From Tetragonia tetragonoides (taxonomy: Eukaryota; Streptophyta; Magnoliopsida; Caryophyllales; Aizoaceae), in contig CM076144.1 in NCBI GenBank assembly GCA_038025085.1, forward strand, positions 38,102,501 to 38,166,500: a DNA stretch of 64,000 nt. The letters run 5' to 3'. This document shows, piece by piece, positions 36,003-48,841 of the stretch (its first letter is position 1; every line of letters starts with the position of its first letter). The translations under genes and the position numbers were made by a program. Under the pieces are notes generated by a model. It worked only from the letters and a program-made list of their open reading frames with translations. It searched no databases and was not told the DNA's origin.

Positions 36003-37601
36003 TTTATGTATAATGATGCACCAATGCCAAATTGAAGTGAAAAACATGAAAAAAGAAGGTCCAAGATTGTGGAATAACAAAAGGTAACAGAATACTAACG
36101 GTGTTTGGTATTGGATCGATATTGTGCGATAAGTAACAATTTCTGATTAATGTCATAGATATTTCATTTTGAAATTATTTTTGTCTGACAAGTCAAACTT
36201 CGGATTATTTATATCAAAATTTCCTTCTTTTTTTTTATCACCCATTTGTTCCGAGTCCTTATGGTTATGGAGGAGGTCCAAGATTAAATGATCTCCTTGC
36301 CATGCCAATGTTGTGGCAGAAAATAACAAAATTGTGTAAGACAGAGTAATTTTTATGACCGATGAGGTTTTTTCGTTTGAAATGGTACTTCTTATTTCCT
36401 TTCAAAAAAAAAATTACATTATATAAAAATGATACAATTATAAAGCATTTAAGATATACCAATTAAACAGTCGAACCTATGTAATTCTGCCTCGAAATCA
36501 TATTTTAGATTGTTTCTTGAAGTTCCAAAAGAAAGCCCTAATTGTAGACGAGATAAAATGATATGCAAACTTGTTATGTCATTTTAGTCTGACAAGTTTA
36601 ACATGATTATGATATAGTGATTGGGGGCTTGTAAATTGGGTCTCCAACTAGCTTGCACACATGACCTTCAAATTCGGACCCATTCCGAAAATAAGGTCTG
36701 TGAGCTTGACCTAAGCCCATGACCACTCTTACTACTATATATCCCCACAAGGGCCAAGGCTCTACCTCTCTTCTCCTATCTTTGGCTCATCCTCATATGA
36801 GAGTAAACTTCTCTATTCCTATCTTTGGCTTATCGTTATATGAGAGTAAACTTGACCATTGGAGAGGGGATTCATCCACCCTCGAGGCTAGATTGCCTTG
36901 TCTTGCAGGTTTAATTTGCTCGAGACCCAGTCAAGATGACGGACCAACGCTATTGATCCTGGCATACTGATCAACATCATACCTTACCTTGCATCCCCCG
37001 AAACATATAGAAAACTTGACTATCTAGAACTCAACACCACTGCAGGTTTGAATAACTATTTTAGAAACCACGTTTCGATAATTTTTTTACACTCATTGCA
37101 ACCCAATTAAAGTAAACAAAAAAATTGAGTGGAAAACGAAGGAAGGAAAACAAACAAAAGAACGACACACAGAGACACAAGATTAGGATGTTCATTGTAT
37201 GTAAACAGAGGTTCAATTAATCTCTATTATCAAGTTGGTAATTGAGAGAGCAAATTGTGAAAGTTTCCTTCTGTGAATTAAAATTTTGCAACTTGTTTCG
37301 ATTCCCATTATTGTACTTCAACTCTTTTGCAATAATCACTTGAATTTTTAAAATGAGATCAATAACAAGGTCTTGGAAGTTGAAGAAGACGAAGCGAGAA
37401 ACTGGATTGTTAGATCGATCACAATTGAAACTTCAAAAAGAGCACATTAAAAATAAAACCGCGATACGTTTGCAGCGGGGTAAATGAAAGAAATCCATGG
37501 CACAAAGAAATAAAGCATTAAATGTACAAATGTACTTTGGGAGAACACCCAAAATGAAACATGAATAGGGGTCGAAGTACAGGGCATTAGCTGCGTAATT
37601 T

Positions 37602-37645
<44 letters not shown>

Positions 37646-38435
37646 TTTTTATGGAAATAACAATCCTTCTTGTTTGAGAAAAAAGATGGGGTTTATATCA
37701 TTGTGATACCTACACCAAAAACAACATTCTTCCTTACTCTTAAGTGCACTCAAATAGATGCTCCATTTGAAAGATTTGAGGACGAAAGAGAGTTGGACCT
37801 TTGAGTAATTATCAGGGGGAAAGTAGCTATCTTAGTTACACTCAGGTGCAGACCAAAATTTGCGTCCCAAACTCAAGAAATTTTTCTCGATAAATAAATA
37901 TTACTGCTTCTTTTTTCCATACTAAATAATAGATCATATACGTAATCAACATTCCTTCAACTTTTGGACAGGAGGAATCTCTTAGAAGGAAAGCGCACTA
38001 TTAATGGAACAATAACAAAATTTCTCGTATCTCCACCTTCAATCATCATGATTATTAAGGTCTGTTTTATGATGGAGATCGATTATTAGACAAGTCACCG
38101 AAAAATATGGATTTTGTGTACTATAAAAGAAAAAGGAATAACTATTCATGTCACCCAAAATATGGATTTTATGTTATTTTCACCCTTTTCCGTTAGTATT
38201 CAGTTTAATTTAGGTCAACTTAATTCTTCAATTAATTTAGTTTAAATTTGTCTAGTTTAGTTCAGCTGAAAAGACCACAGTTATATATATGCCCAATTCA
38301 TCGTGCTTCCAACCGATTAGTTTTGTAGCTTAAACAATTTACTTAATTTATTTCAAAAAAGTATTGTATTTTGCATAAAATTAATCTTGCATAAAAATAA
38401 TTTCAGTTGAATCTATTTATTAGGGGATATATTTC
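36003..38435. other. AT-rich repeat remnants, no gene
   Basis: Includes a possible old solo LTR (36600-37010, separate entry), a run of about 38 T (37603-37640) and diffuse TTCAGT-like strings near 38185-38275 that resemble the MITE interiors at 35.8 and 58.3 kb. No coding sequence was recognised. Confidence 0.5.
36600..37010 (+). repeat. Possible degraded solo LTR
   Basis: Contains a direct repeat of about 45 bp (ATCTTTGGCT(C/T)ATC..TATATGAGAGTAAACTT at about 36778-36809 and 36821-36852). It then reads like the R/U5 of plant gypsy LTRs (GACCATTGGAGAGGGGATTC, GCCTTGTCTTGCAGGTTTAA, GAGACCCAGTCAAGATGACG). No matching second LTR, duplication or primer site was found. Confidence 0.3.
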
Positions 38436-40370
38436 TGTAACACCCCAAATTTCCGTCTAATTTAAAACCATTTAAAATCACGAGTTGCAGCGGAAAAATC
38501 CTAGAATTTCGAAGCGTTATCGCCGTATTTAATGTTCAAATTAAATACAATGCTAGAAAGAAACCAAATATTTATATCCCAAACATACATACTAGATAAT
38601 TAAACAATAACTATCTTTCAACTAAACTTAAAACAATTATTCCAAATGAATTAAGAAATCTTAAACTATTAATTCCCATACAAGAGAATTAATCTCATTA
38701 CAATATAAAAATCCCAATGATACAAAACCAAATGTCTAGACAATAAGAAGTAGAAGTTCTTAGAAGATATACAATCTTCTTGGTTCGCCTTCACTAGCTC
38801 CCAACCCACGAGCTACAATTATCCTGTCAATCTACTCCCCCAGAGTTCCATATTGGTTCATCATAGGCCCATCATTGAAGAGAAATGGACAACAAACACA
38901 AGTAAAAAGAAAAAATACCAATCAACTACGCTGAGTAATTCATAACCACATAGTCCATTTAAATCTCCAAGTTAAGCCGACATGCTTAATTAAAAAAAAA
39001 AAACGATCATGCTTAAAGAAAATAAAGACAACATGCTTTAATTTAAAGACACGCATAAACACCAAATAATAAATTCAATATTTAGTATTATCCATTAGCC
39101 AAGTTCATTAGAGAGAAGAGAATCTCATGAATGTCAGAACCAACCGCAGAAGGCTTAATATGATCAAAAGTCCTGTGCATAATAGCAAAGAGGGATCAAC
39201 CGTCCCGGAGTATGGATGACTCCCGAAGTACTTCTAGATGTTCCTAAGTATGCATACCCTCTCTCAACCTTAGGTTTACAAGAAGAACAGTTTCACAATA
39301 AAATTTCACTTGCCCAATTGCTCATTGTATGGATACAAGCATTAACCAAATACGTTGGGGCCACACCTGCTCATGTGAAACCCACTCAACGTACCAATTG
39401 ACATTCCCATTCGCTCCCTTTGGTGGATCCATTACCAAAGAAAGCTTAACTCTCAATTTATCAATTCAAGGGTGATCACATAGTCAAGTAATTCACATAA
39501 TCTTGGCAATTCTCAAGTAACACAATAAGGTTACAATTTCCGATGGCAAATTTCACGTGCATGGCATCTAGGCCTCAATTCACAACCACCTAGTTCAGTA
39601 CCTTTAAAAAGGTTCCAACAGTCAAAGTTTATTTCAACTTATTGAAGTAACATGCTTACTAACATGAATCCACATGCTTACCAACATGATACAAAAATAG
39701 CAATACAAGCTAAATTCCCATTGAACAATTATTAACATAATTTTCGTCCAATGATCACAACAAATCATGCATCACCTCATATGAATCTCAACAAGTAGTC
39801 ATTGCTACACAAAGTGAATTTCCAACATTTATCACATGCATTCACTATCATAATTCGATACGAATTATCACAAGGAAATAAATAACAATTATCCCCTTTT
39901 CCCAAAATACTCACAAGTCCAAATAAGAATTATCATTCCCAATTCAATACTAGACAATGAATTACAATTCACCAACCCATACTAGACGATGAATTACCTT
40001 TAACGAAGAGGCAATCCAAACAACCAAACAATGTAAGCTCCTTACGTTTAGGTGCGGTCAACGGGCCCTAACAAATTCACAATACACCAATAGTCAATAC
40101 TTTGACTTTTAAACCTCTTAATTAAACTTTAAAGATGATTTATTACCCTTAATTAAAATAGTTAGGTTGCTGGAATTTTCAATTACTCATGCATGCTCAA
40201 AGTTTCCAAAACCAATGTACACAAACTAAATTAGGAATCTTTCCAAAACCCTAAACCAAGTCAATAAGTCAAAACAAGTCAAGCCACCAAAAACACAACC
40301 CAACATCAACCACCACCACCTCCAACGCCGCTGACAACCATCTAGCGGCGGCGGTGGCCGTGACAGTCAC
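38436..40370 (-). repeat. Gypsy 3' LTR, truncated
   Basis: Matches 55062-57006 with scattered changes. Homology stops abruptly after GTGACAGTCAC, where the sequence passes into the internal 3' end of a different LTR element. Confidence 0.9.
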
Positions 40371-40653
40371 TAGTGTCCACTTACCTAAAGTGAGGGTCTT
40401 TCTAATTTGCTATGCTACATTCAAGAGTGGGTCTTGTGGTAAGATTGGATGTTTTGGATCGCTATTACATGATGTACTATGTGAATTCAAGCGGCTATGT
40501 CACTATTATTCTTGACTTGGGTTAATTCTTTTGGCCTTGATGTTGCTTTTGAAACTTGGTTTGAGAAGGTGTTCTCTTGTCCTTTGTTTCCTGTCTCCTT
40601 TGTCTTGACGTGTTTTGCTTGGGGACAAGCAAAGACTTAAGCTTGGGAGAGTT
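40371..40653 (+). other. 3' internal fragment of a non-autonomous LTR element
   Basis: Ends with the purine tract AAGCTTGGGAGAGT immediately before the LTR at 40654, the normal polypurine position. The rest is non-coding here. Its left edge is the break in the gypsy LTR. Confidence 0.6.
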
Positions 40654-42114
40654 TGATGAGTGCGTAATTAGAGCTATTTTCCATGTGATAAACGCACTCA
40701 TTTGATTGGTTTCATGGTAATTATATGATTTCTTTGTGAGATTTTATGATTATTGTGATAAAGATGACTACTTGGGGTATGTTCGTGTTTTGATGTGTTT
40801 TTAGGACATTTTGAAACCCCGTAACTTGGTAGAGACTTTGGAGATGATTTGGAGTCGCAATCATCAAAGAAGAGGTCGAGGAAGATGCCTTAGAGAAACC
40901 CAAGCAAGAAAAGAAGTGCAAAAATGAAGTTCTAGGCAAAATTGCACTTGCACGACCATGCGAGTTTGAAGGCTAAACCTTGCATGACCATGCAAGTAAG
41001 TCAGTGAGCTCAAAAAGGATTGCACGACCATGCAACTTTCCTTCACAAATTCCACACGACCATGCAAGCTGCCGGAAATCGAGAATGCAAGTGGTGACCT
41101 TTGCCATTCCAATGGCTTTTCACCCTAATCCGTCTACATTCATTTTGGGGGTTATAAAAGAAGAAAGAACTCATCTCTTTCATACCATCTCTTAGCACCC
41201 CATTAATCTCTCTCATAGTTTAGAAACACTTTTATGCTTTCATAGATTAGAATCAAATACTAGTTTATCTTTGCATTTTGGAGATTGAAGTCATCATTTG
41301 AAACTTTGTTCATGTTCTTGGTTATTATCCATTGAAGCACTTTTGGGTATTTCTAATACCTACTTTCTCTTTCCCATCTCTCTACTTCTTTTAGATTAAT
41401 TTCAATTTAGTTTATGATTGTTCTTGATATTATTGTTGAATTCTAGCATAATCATGTTTAATTTAGTTTCTTTGTTGCTTTTGAATATCATGAGTAGCTA
41501 ATTCCCCTTTATCTAGGGTTGATGTAGCTTGATTGAATTGCTTGATGTTTAATTAGATAATTGGAAACTAGCATGTTGTTAGAATGTTGCACAATGATTG
41601 ATTGTTTGCTTATTGTTTATGGTTGGTGACTAATTTAAATTCGAGAGAAGAATCTTGATCACCCGAACTCAATCTTTCATCAAGTTTGCCTAACCACGTG
41701 AGTAGGTTAGAATTACGTGGGGCTTCTTGGATAGAATTGTGTTCTTCATGTTCTTGATATTGGCTTGACTCCATGAGAATAGGTAGTTGAGTTTTATATT
41801 GAGTTTCGCCTTTAATTCTTCGAGAGAAGGTTTTAGGTTCTTTGTCCGTCCTTGCAACATTTGACATGACATGCTAGTTGAAGTTTATTTATCCGCATCA
41901 AGTAGTTTAATTGAGTGAAATCAACCCTAGGTTCTCTAGTCTTGCTATTTTCACATTATTATTATCGATTTAGTTCTTTGCTAAAATCACAAAAAATCCA
42001 CTATTGATTGCTTAGCTTGTTAAATTTAAGAAACCTTAGTATTTGGAATCGAAAGCTCCCTTTGGATACAATATTTTATTACGACGATATGCCCGTGCAC
42101 TTGCGGGCCTATCA
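40654..42114 (+). repeat. LTR copy 1 of a non-autonomous (LARD-like) LTR element
   Basis: 1461 bp, TGATGAGTGCGTAATTAGAG to TGCGGGCCTATCA, followed by primer site TGGCGCCGTTGCCGGGGA (42121-42138), the tRNA-Asp-type site used by Athila-like elements. Direct repeat of 43392-44854. Carries several copies of CACGACCATGCAA near 40945-41070. Confidence 0.88.
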
Positions 42115-43391
42115 AGTTTTTGGCGCCGTTGCCGGGGAGCTTGGCGCATTCCAATATTAGGAGTTTCTTGAATTGACTAGACTAGGCACTTATGTCTTAC
42201 TTGTGTTGATTTTGTTCATGTCATCTTCTTCGTATCATGGGTCTTATGGTGATTATCACTCTAACTCATATGTTAGTTCTTGTGGTAACTATTTGAATGC
42301 AAATGAATACGATTTGCCAAATGCTTATTATGATTGGAATGAGTGTGTTGGTTATAATACTAATGGATATCAATTTGATCACCGCATCACCGCTACGAAG
42401 GTGGCCAATATGATCCTTGTTTGGATAACCACAATATTGGTAATTTGGGTTATCCTCATTCTTTATCGAAGAAGAGCAAACTCTATTGCCCCCTCATCCA
42501 CCAAATTCAAAATTGGAAACCCTCTTTGAGCAATTCATTGTGATGCAACAAAAGGTCAATGAAGAACAACGAGAATTAATAGACCAATTGTGCTCTAAAG
42601 TTGATTCGGTTGCCTCCCACATGGCAATGATAGAGACACAACTCAATCTCATGGATAATTCGTCTTCATCTAGGCATTGCATTGAGGAAAAAATTGTTAA
42701 GGGTTTGGTAGAGAGCCAGTTCTGTGATCTTGAGTACCATGACCCATTTCCCACCAAATCCATAGACATGTCCTGATCCATAATCTTGCATCCTCAACGA
42801 AATCACCCTCCCGATAACATTCTTGGACAAGCTTCTTTGAAATTCGACGGTTTATCCGTGAATCATGAATCTTGTATCTACCAGGTTGATGAGCATATCA
42901 TGGGAGACAAGTTTAAGGAGATTTACATGGATCATAATAAGTTTGTTGTGTCGAAAATTTCATCTTGTCATTTTCACTTTTCAATGGCATTTGACAAGTT
43001 CAAAAGGTCACTGATTATTTACTACAATTTGGTGATACTAATCTCTCACTTGTGTGTTTCTGAAATGTTTGCAAGTGCTTTTGACAAAATGCTACGGGCA
43101 TTAGCCTATTATGATCAATTCTAGGAGAGGAAGATGTATGAGCAACACCACCACTAGACATATGTGATTTGAGCAATAACTAGTTAGCATATGAGGCAAC
43201 AATTCTTTTCCGATCCCTCCCCGTCCGGGGAGGCTCCGTGAGTTTTCTCTCCTCCCTTCCCCTCTATATTGTTGTATTTTCTCACATTGGGGACAATGTT
43301 CGTTTCAAGCTTGGGGGAGGTGATTTTGATTATGTTTTGTGAAATGTGAATTGTATTGCATATAGTTTTTTGTTTTATTTTTTTTGCATTT
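42115..43391 (+). mobile_element. Internal region of the LARD-like element with gag-like remnant
   Basis: Starts with the primer site at 42121. Two overlapping frames hold a degraded protein. One (42218-42529, from MSSSSYHGSYGDYHS) is Tyr/Asn/Ser-rich and later reads into hydrophobic out-of-frame sequence. The other (42486-42776) contains PPHPPNSKLETLFEQFIVMQ and a helix-forming QQKVNEEQRELIDQL. A frameshift probably joins them. No capsid, zinc knuckle, protease or polymerase is present. A purine tract GCTTGGGGGAGGTG (43310-43323) lies some 70 bp before the second LTR. Confidence 0.65.
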
Positions 43392-44854
43392 TGATGAGTG
43401 CGTAATTAGAGCTATTTTCCATGTGATAAACGCACTCATTTGATTGATTTTATGGTAATTATATGATTTCTTTGTGAGATTTTATGATTATTGTGATAAA
43501 GATGACTACTTGGGGTATGTTCGTGTTTTGATGTGTTTTTAGGAAATTTTGAGACCCCGTGGCTTGGTAGAGACTTTGGAGATGATTTGGAGTCACAATC
43601 GTCAAAGAAGAGGTCGAGTAAGATGCCTTAGAGAAACTCAAACAAGAAAAGAAGTGCAAAAACGAAGTTTTAGGCAAAATTGCACTTGCATGACCATGCG
43701 AGTTTGAAGGCTAAACCTTGCATGACCATGCAAGTAAGTCAGTGAGCTCAAAAAGGATTGCACGACCATGCAACTTTCCTTCACAAATTCCGCACGACCA
43801 TTCAAGCTGCCGGAGATCGAGAATGCAAGTTGTGACCTTTGCCATTCCAATGGCTTTTCAGCCTAATCCGTCTACATTCATTTTGGGGGTTATAAAAGGA
43901 GAGAGAACTCATCTCTTTCATACCATCTCTTAGCACCCCATTATCTCTCTCATAGTTTAGAAACACTTTTATGCTTTCATAGATTAGAATCAAATTCTAG
44001 TTTATCTTTGCATTTTTGGATATTGAAGTCATCATTTTAAGCTTTGTTCATGTTCTTGGTTATTATCCATTGAAGCACTTTTAGGTATTTCTAATCCCTA
44101 CTTTCTCTTTTCCATCTCTCTACTTCTTTTAGATTAATTTCAATTTAGTTTATGATTGTTCTTAATATTATTGTTCTTGAATTCTAGTTCAATCATGCTT
44201 AATTTAGTTTTCATTGTTTGCTTGTTGCTCTTGAATATCATGAGTAGCTAAACTCCCTATCTAGGATTGATGTAGCCAAAGCTTGGTTCCTTGATGCCCT
44301 AATTTGTTTGATTAGCATGTTTTAGAATATTGTTGCGATCAATTGTTTGTGTGCTTATTTATTTGTTAGACAACTAACTCATGTTCGAGAGAAACTTGTT
44401 AGTTGTCGGAACTCAAACAATTGACAAGATTACCTAATCACGAGAGTAGGTTAGAAAGTCTTGGGATATTTTGGAATTGTAGTGTTCTTAATGCTCTTGA
44501 TTTAGCTTTATTCCATGAGAATAGGAATTTGATTATTTTAAGTGTATCCTTTAACCGTCGAGAGAGGGCTTTTGGTGTCTTATAATTCCGTCCTTGCATA
44601 TATGTTCGATTTTACATGCTAGTTAGACTTATCGTTTGCATCAAGGAATTATAGTGGAGGTGAAGTCAATCCTAGGTCTTAGTTCTTGATATATTTTCAT
44701 TGTTAATTTGTGTTCTTAGTTGATAATTACAAAAACTCCAATTTTTAATCGCTTAGCTTGTTAAATTTAAGAAAAACTAGTATTTGGAATCGATAGCTCA
44801 TTGTGGTTCGATATTTTACTACTTCGATATACCCGTGCACTTGCGGGCATATCA
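43392..44854 (+). repeat. LTR copy 2 of the LARD-like element
   Basis: 1463 bp, about the same length as copy 1 and closely similar in the first 700 bp; the later part differs more (for example 41640-41880 against 44340-44620). Followed again by a primer-site-like TGGCGCTGTTGCCAGGGA at 44861-44878. Confidence 0.88.
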
Positions 44855-45423
44855 AGTTTTTGGCGCTGTTGCCAGGGACAATTGATATAAACGAGTCAAG
44901 AGGACTTTCATAGGTTGTAATGTAGGCTTAAGGGTGAAGGGTAGGACAAATTCGTTCGGATAGTTGGCTAAGGATGTCATGAAACTAGTGGAGCAAAAAT
45001 CATTAATTTACCTCATTGCCATAAGGTAAACAATGCGGAACTCTGACTAACAAAAAGCAACATCTAACCAAAATCACTAAACTCTATTGAAATACTTTTC
45101 ATTCAAGCACAACTTTCAAGAATTCAACCTTTTTCTCTATTCTTTTTCATTTCATTTTTTTGCCATTTTGTTTTTGATATTTTTCTGATTTTTTTTTTCG
45201 GAACCAAACTTTGAATTTCAACCATTCTTTCAAGAGCTTACACAATCCACGGAGTTACACATTGCGAAATGTACCATAAATTCCAAAGCTAATCCCTACT
45301 CCACAAGTCTCATGATGAAAGGGTAAACATGATTTTTCCAGTCAAAAGGCTTGTAATGCGGGTGAAAGCAAATAATAGGCAAAGCTCAAAGTGGCTCACA
45401 AGGGGATAAATTGCCAAGGGTAG
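44855..45423 (+). other. Internal LTR-element sequence right of LTR copy 2, split by the CACTA element
   Basis: Begins with the primer-site-like sequence. It is non-coding and resumes at 48842 beyond the CACTA element. T-rich tracts lie at about 45140-45210. Confidence 0.55.
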
Positions 45424-48400
45424 CACTACTACTGAATATAGATACAACATCGCAGAAATAACATCGCAGAAATAACATCGCTTATGAGAAAAGGGATGTG
45501 TATGCTTAGGCGGTGGCAAAATTGTAAATAATTGAACAATTTTAACATCTGTTTTTTGAAAAAAAGCGGTGTCATATATCTAACATCGGTTTTTTACGGA
45601 AAATCGAATTTGTAGGTAATGACCTCTAACATCACTTTTTTTTAAAAAGATGTGGTAATTTTTTTTTTTAAGGCTACAGCAACCCTCGTTATCAAGTATC
45701 AAAACTTCGGTCACCACTTCTCTCTCTCTCAACCTCCCACCTGTCGCTGCTTGTTCACCGTCTGCCACCACCTTCCTCCATCCCCAGCTTCGATTTATAC
45801 GCTACCCACCACCACCGGTTCAGTTGGAATTATCCCCTTTTCATTTCTCTGGTTTGCAATTTGATTATCTCGTTTCTTCTACTTTCAATTTGTTTTCGTC
45901 TTCTCTGGTTCGCGACTGCCAAGGTGGAGAAGAAGAGCCAGACGACGGCGACGAGGCGGCCGAGGAGAGTAGTCATTCAATTCCTCGATTTGGTTAAACC
46001 ACTCGGGTATGTACTTTTAAATTTCAACAAATTAGTTGATTGGTTTTTGTTTTTTAAGCCCTAGATCTGTCTTTGAAATTAGTTCTTCCCTGAATTGATA
46101 TTATTTGATCGTTGTTTATAATGTATAGATTTCATTTTAGATGTTAGGTTTTTGTAGTTACTATTTCTCTACTCAGCTGACTACTCAAGTTTCTTATTAA
46201 TTTAGCCAGACATTGGGTATGAAGGAAACCCTAAAACTGAATATTAGGGAAGTGGAAAATCAGAATTTCATTTGTGATTTTCGCAAGCAAGTTTCATGAA
46301 CTGACAGTTAAATCAAATGAATAGCTTATGGGGAGTTGAGTAGGCAGTTTGATAAGTTTTATTCATTATTTTGCAAGTGGTATCAACGTGGTTTTGTAGC
46401 TTATACGGCTTCAGTTTAAAATTCAATTATAATTCTGATCTATGAGCTTTTAAGGGACCAAAAGGTCTGATATAACCTTGGGGAATGCATTACTTATTTG
46501 GTTCGGTTTGTTTCTGATTATTTTTTCTATGTTTTTTGATGATGTTTTAATTTATTCGCTCATCACAAAGTGACTTGACTGAAATACTCTACTTTTTCAA
46601 GATAACTTTAATTTGCTATTGTTACAATCATGATATGGTAATAGAGTGGATGTTTTTGGCTACTTTCTGTTCACACAGTGATAATAGCTACTTATCTACG
46701 TTGCACAGAGCACAGCGAGGATACAACATCATCGTGTTCATATTATGTATCCCCATGAATCTGATACTCAAATGCCTTGTGTGTTGGAAATTAAATAAAG
46801 AAAATTTCCTTTTTGTCTTTTACTTGTGTTATATACTTATATGCGCTATGTAGTTCATTTCACTGAAACAGACTTGGCGTTGAGACATGGATGCTATAAA
46901 AGGGCTTCAGTTCGAATGGATTGTAGACTTGAAGTTGTGAAAAGGGGATCGACATAAATCAATTGCCTATGTTGATTATAAAATAGTGTGTGATACTAGT
47001 TATCCACTATGTTAATATATTGCCAAAAGAGGTAGACATGTGTTTCATTATGTTCTTCAAGAGTTCCCTATTCTGGTAGGACTAAAGGAACTATCCTAAA
47101 AATTTGTATTTATTAGCCTAGTCATCAAATTTGCATGTATTAGATATGTCATCTAGTACAACTTTGCTATTTTGACATGTTTAAGAGGCCTAGGTAGCAT
47201 AAGCATTGAGGCTAGTGGTTGGGGTGATCAAACCAGTTCTGCAGGTATATATTTGTTTGTCTTATATTGGTTAATATATAAAAGTGAGATGAATGATTGA
47301 AAGTTGGTCTCTCTGAACTTACAGCGCCGTTATCTCCATTTTGCCCACTTATTTCGACATCTTTAATTTCAGAACTAATCGCGTAATATTAAACCATGAC
47401 TATCATAAGTTAATAGAGTCATGGTAATAAGAACATTCTGCCAACTTGTTTTTGTGTTAAACTGTTAATTCTAGACTGCATTTCAACTTTGCAAGTGCTC
47501 TTTAATCATGGTCATTAGAGGTCAATGCTTACATATGCAGGTATTGAGATGTTGTTTGGGATACAACCACTATGAATTCATGACATGGCTATTTGAGAAG
47601 TCTTGTAAATGTAGAAAGAAGGTATGAATGTGAACTGGAAAAGGAAGTACTCCGTAGTGTAGTTAAACTGTTTTCTATTATTGAATCCGCTACTGTTGCT
47701 ATTTTCTGTTGCTGTTTTCTGTTGTTGGTTCTACAGTTTTCTGTTGCTGATGCTGCTGTTACTGATGCTGCTGTCTACCAAAGTTAATCTACTTAAATTT
47801 GCTACTGATTTATTCCACTTGTTTTTTGTTCGTTGAAGTTGAAGCTTAACAACTTTAGTGTTGTCTCCTAGTAATAATTTCCTGGTTTGTGAAATTTTTT
47901 GCAGTTAAATTCTATGTTATGGCGTTGGAGGTCATGATAATTACAGAATTGGATCAAGGTAACTCCAGTTCAGAACATCCATCTTCCTTTTCTGTATTGG
48001 TTTGATTTGTTGATTGCTAGAAATTCTTTATAATTTTTATGTTTCCTTTTTGTTTTTTAAGTCATATGTTCAGTTCATGGTAATTGGCATTTAGTAATCT
48101 CGGTAAAAGTTTGTTTTTTAATTTCTGATCCCTAAATTCTGCTGTTGTTGCTCGATTTTTTGTATGCAGGCATGTTACAGATGTGACTGACAAATTAAAA
48201 GATAGTGTTGCCTGCATATCTAATTGCTTGTTCTTGGCCGACAAGTAAAAGAAGAGTCTTCAATGACGTTTAGAAAGAAAACAATGAACCCATTTGTGCT
48301 TGTTTATCTAGATATTGGATCAGATCAGAGATTTTGTATTAGATGCACGAACAATTGAGTTTTGTAATTTTATGGTGATATTGGATCAGAGGTTGATGAC

Positions 48401-48841
48401 TTATACATAAGTTCCATTGTATTTGAAATGTACTTTGAATATTTATATGCTAGCTGCGTTTATTTTATTTTATTTTTTTAAAAAAAAACATATACCACAT
48501 CGGTTTTTATGAAAAAGCGATGTGAGAAGTGTATCTCTGAACTTAGTTTTCTTCAAAAACTAATGTGAAAGACATATATACGAAATCGTTTTTCTTGGAA
48601 AAGAAAACCGATGAGAAACATGCATCTACAAAATCGCTTTTTCAAAAAAAGCGGTGTGGTATCCCCACTTTCCACACCGGTTTTTTCTAAAATATGGATG
48701 TTGTATCCCGCCTTTTCACATCGGTTAAAAAAGCGGTGTAGTTGTCGATACCTTACAACACCGCTCACTTAACACACCGGTATTAAAACCGATATCTAAT
48801 GCATAAAAAAAGCGGTGTTGTAACTATATTCTGTAGTTGTG
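45424..48841 (+). mobile_element. Non-autonomous CACTA (En/Spm) transposon with gene-like interior
   Basis: 3418 bp. The left end CACTACTACTGAATATAGAT and right end reverse complement CACAACTACAGAATATAGTT are inverted repeats that continue into ACAACACCGC-type sequence. TAG flanks both sides (45421-45423, 48842-48844), the 3-bp duplication typical of CACTA. Subterminal arrays of AAAAAGCGGTGT and ACATCGGTTTTT-like motifs in both orientations occupy 45440-45660 and 48485-48830. No transposase is present. The interior resembles a transcribed plant gene: a C-rich leader (45680-45830), then exon-intron-like text ending in a TTTGTATGCAG acceptor and a short open exon to TAA near 48178-48248. Confidence 0.85.
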
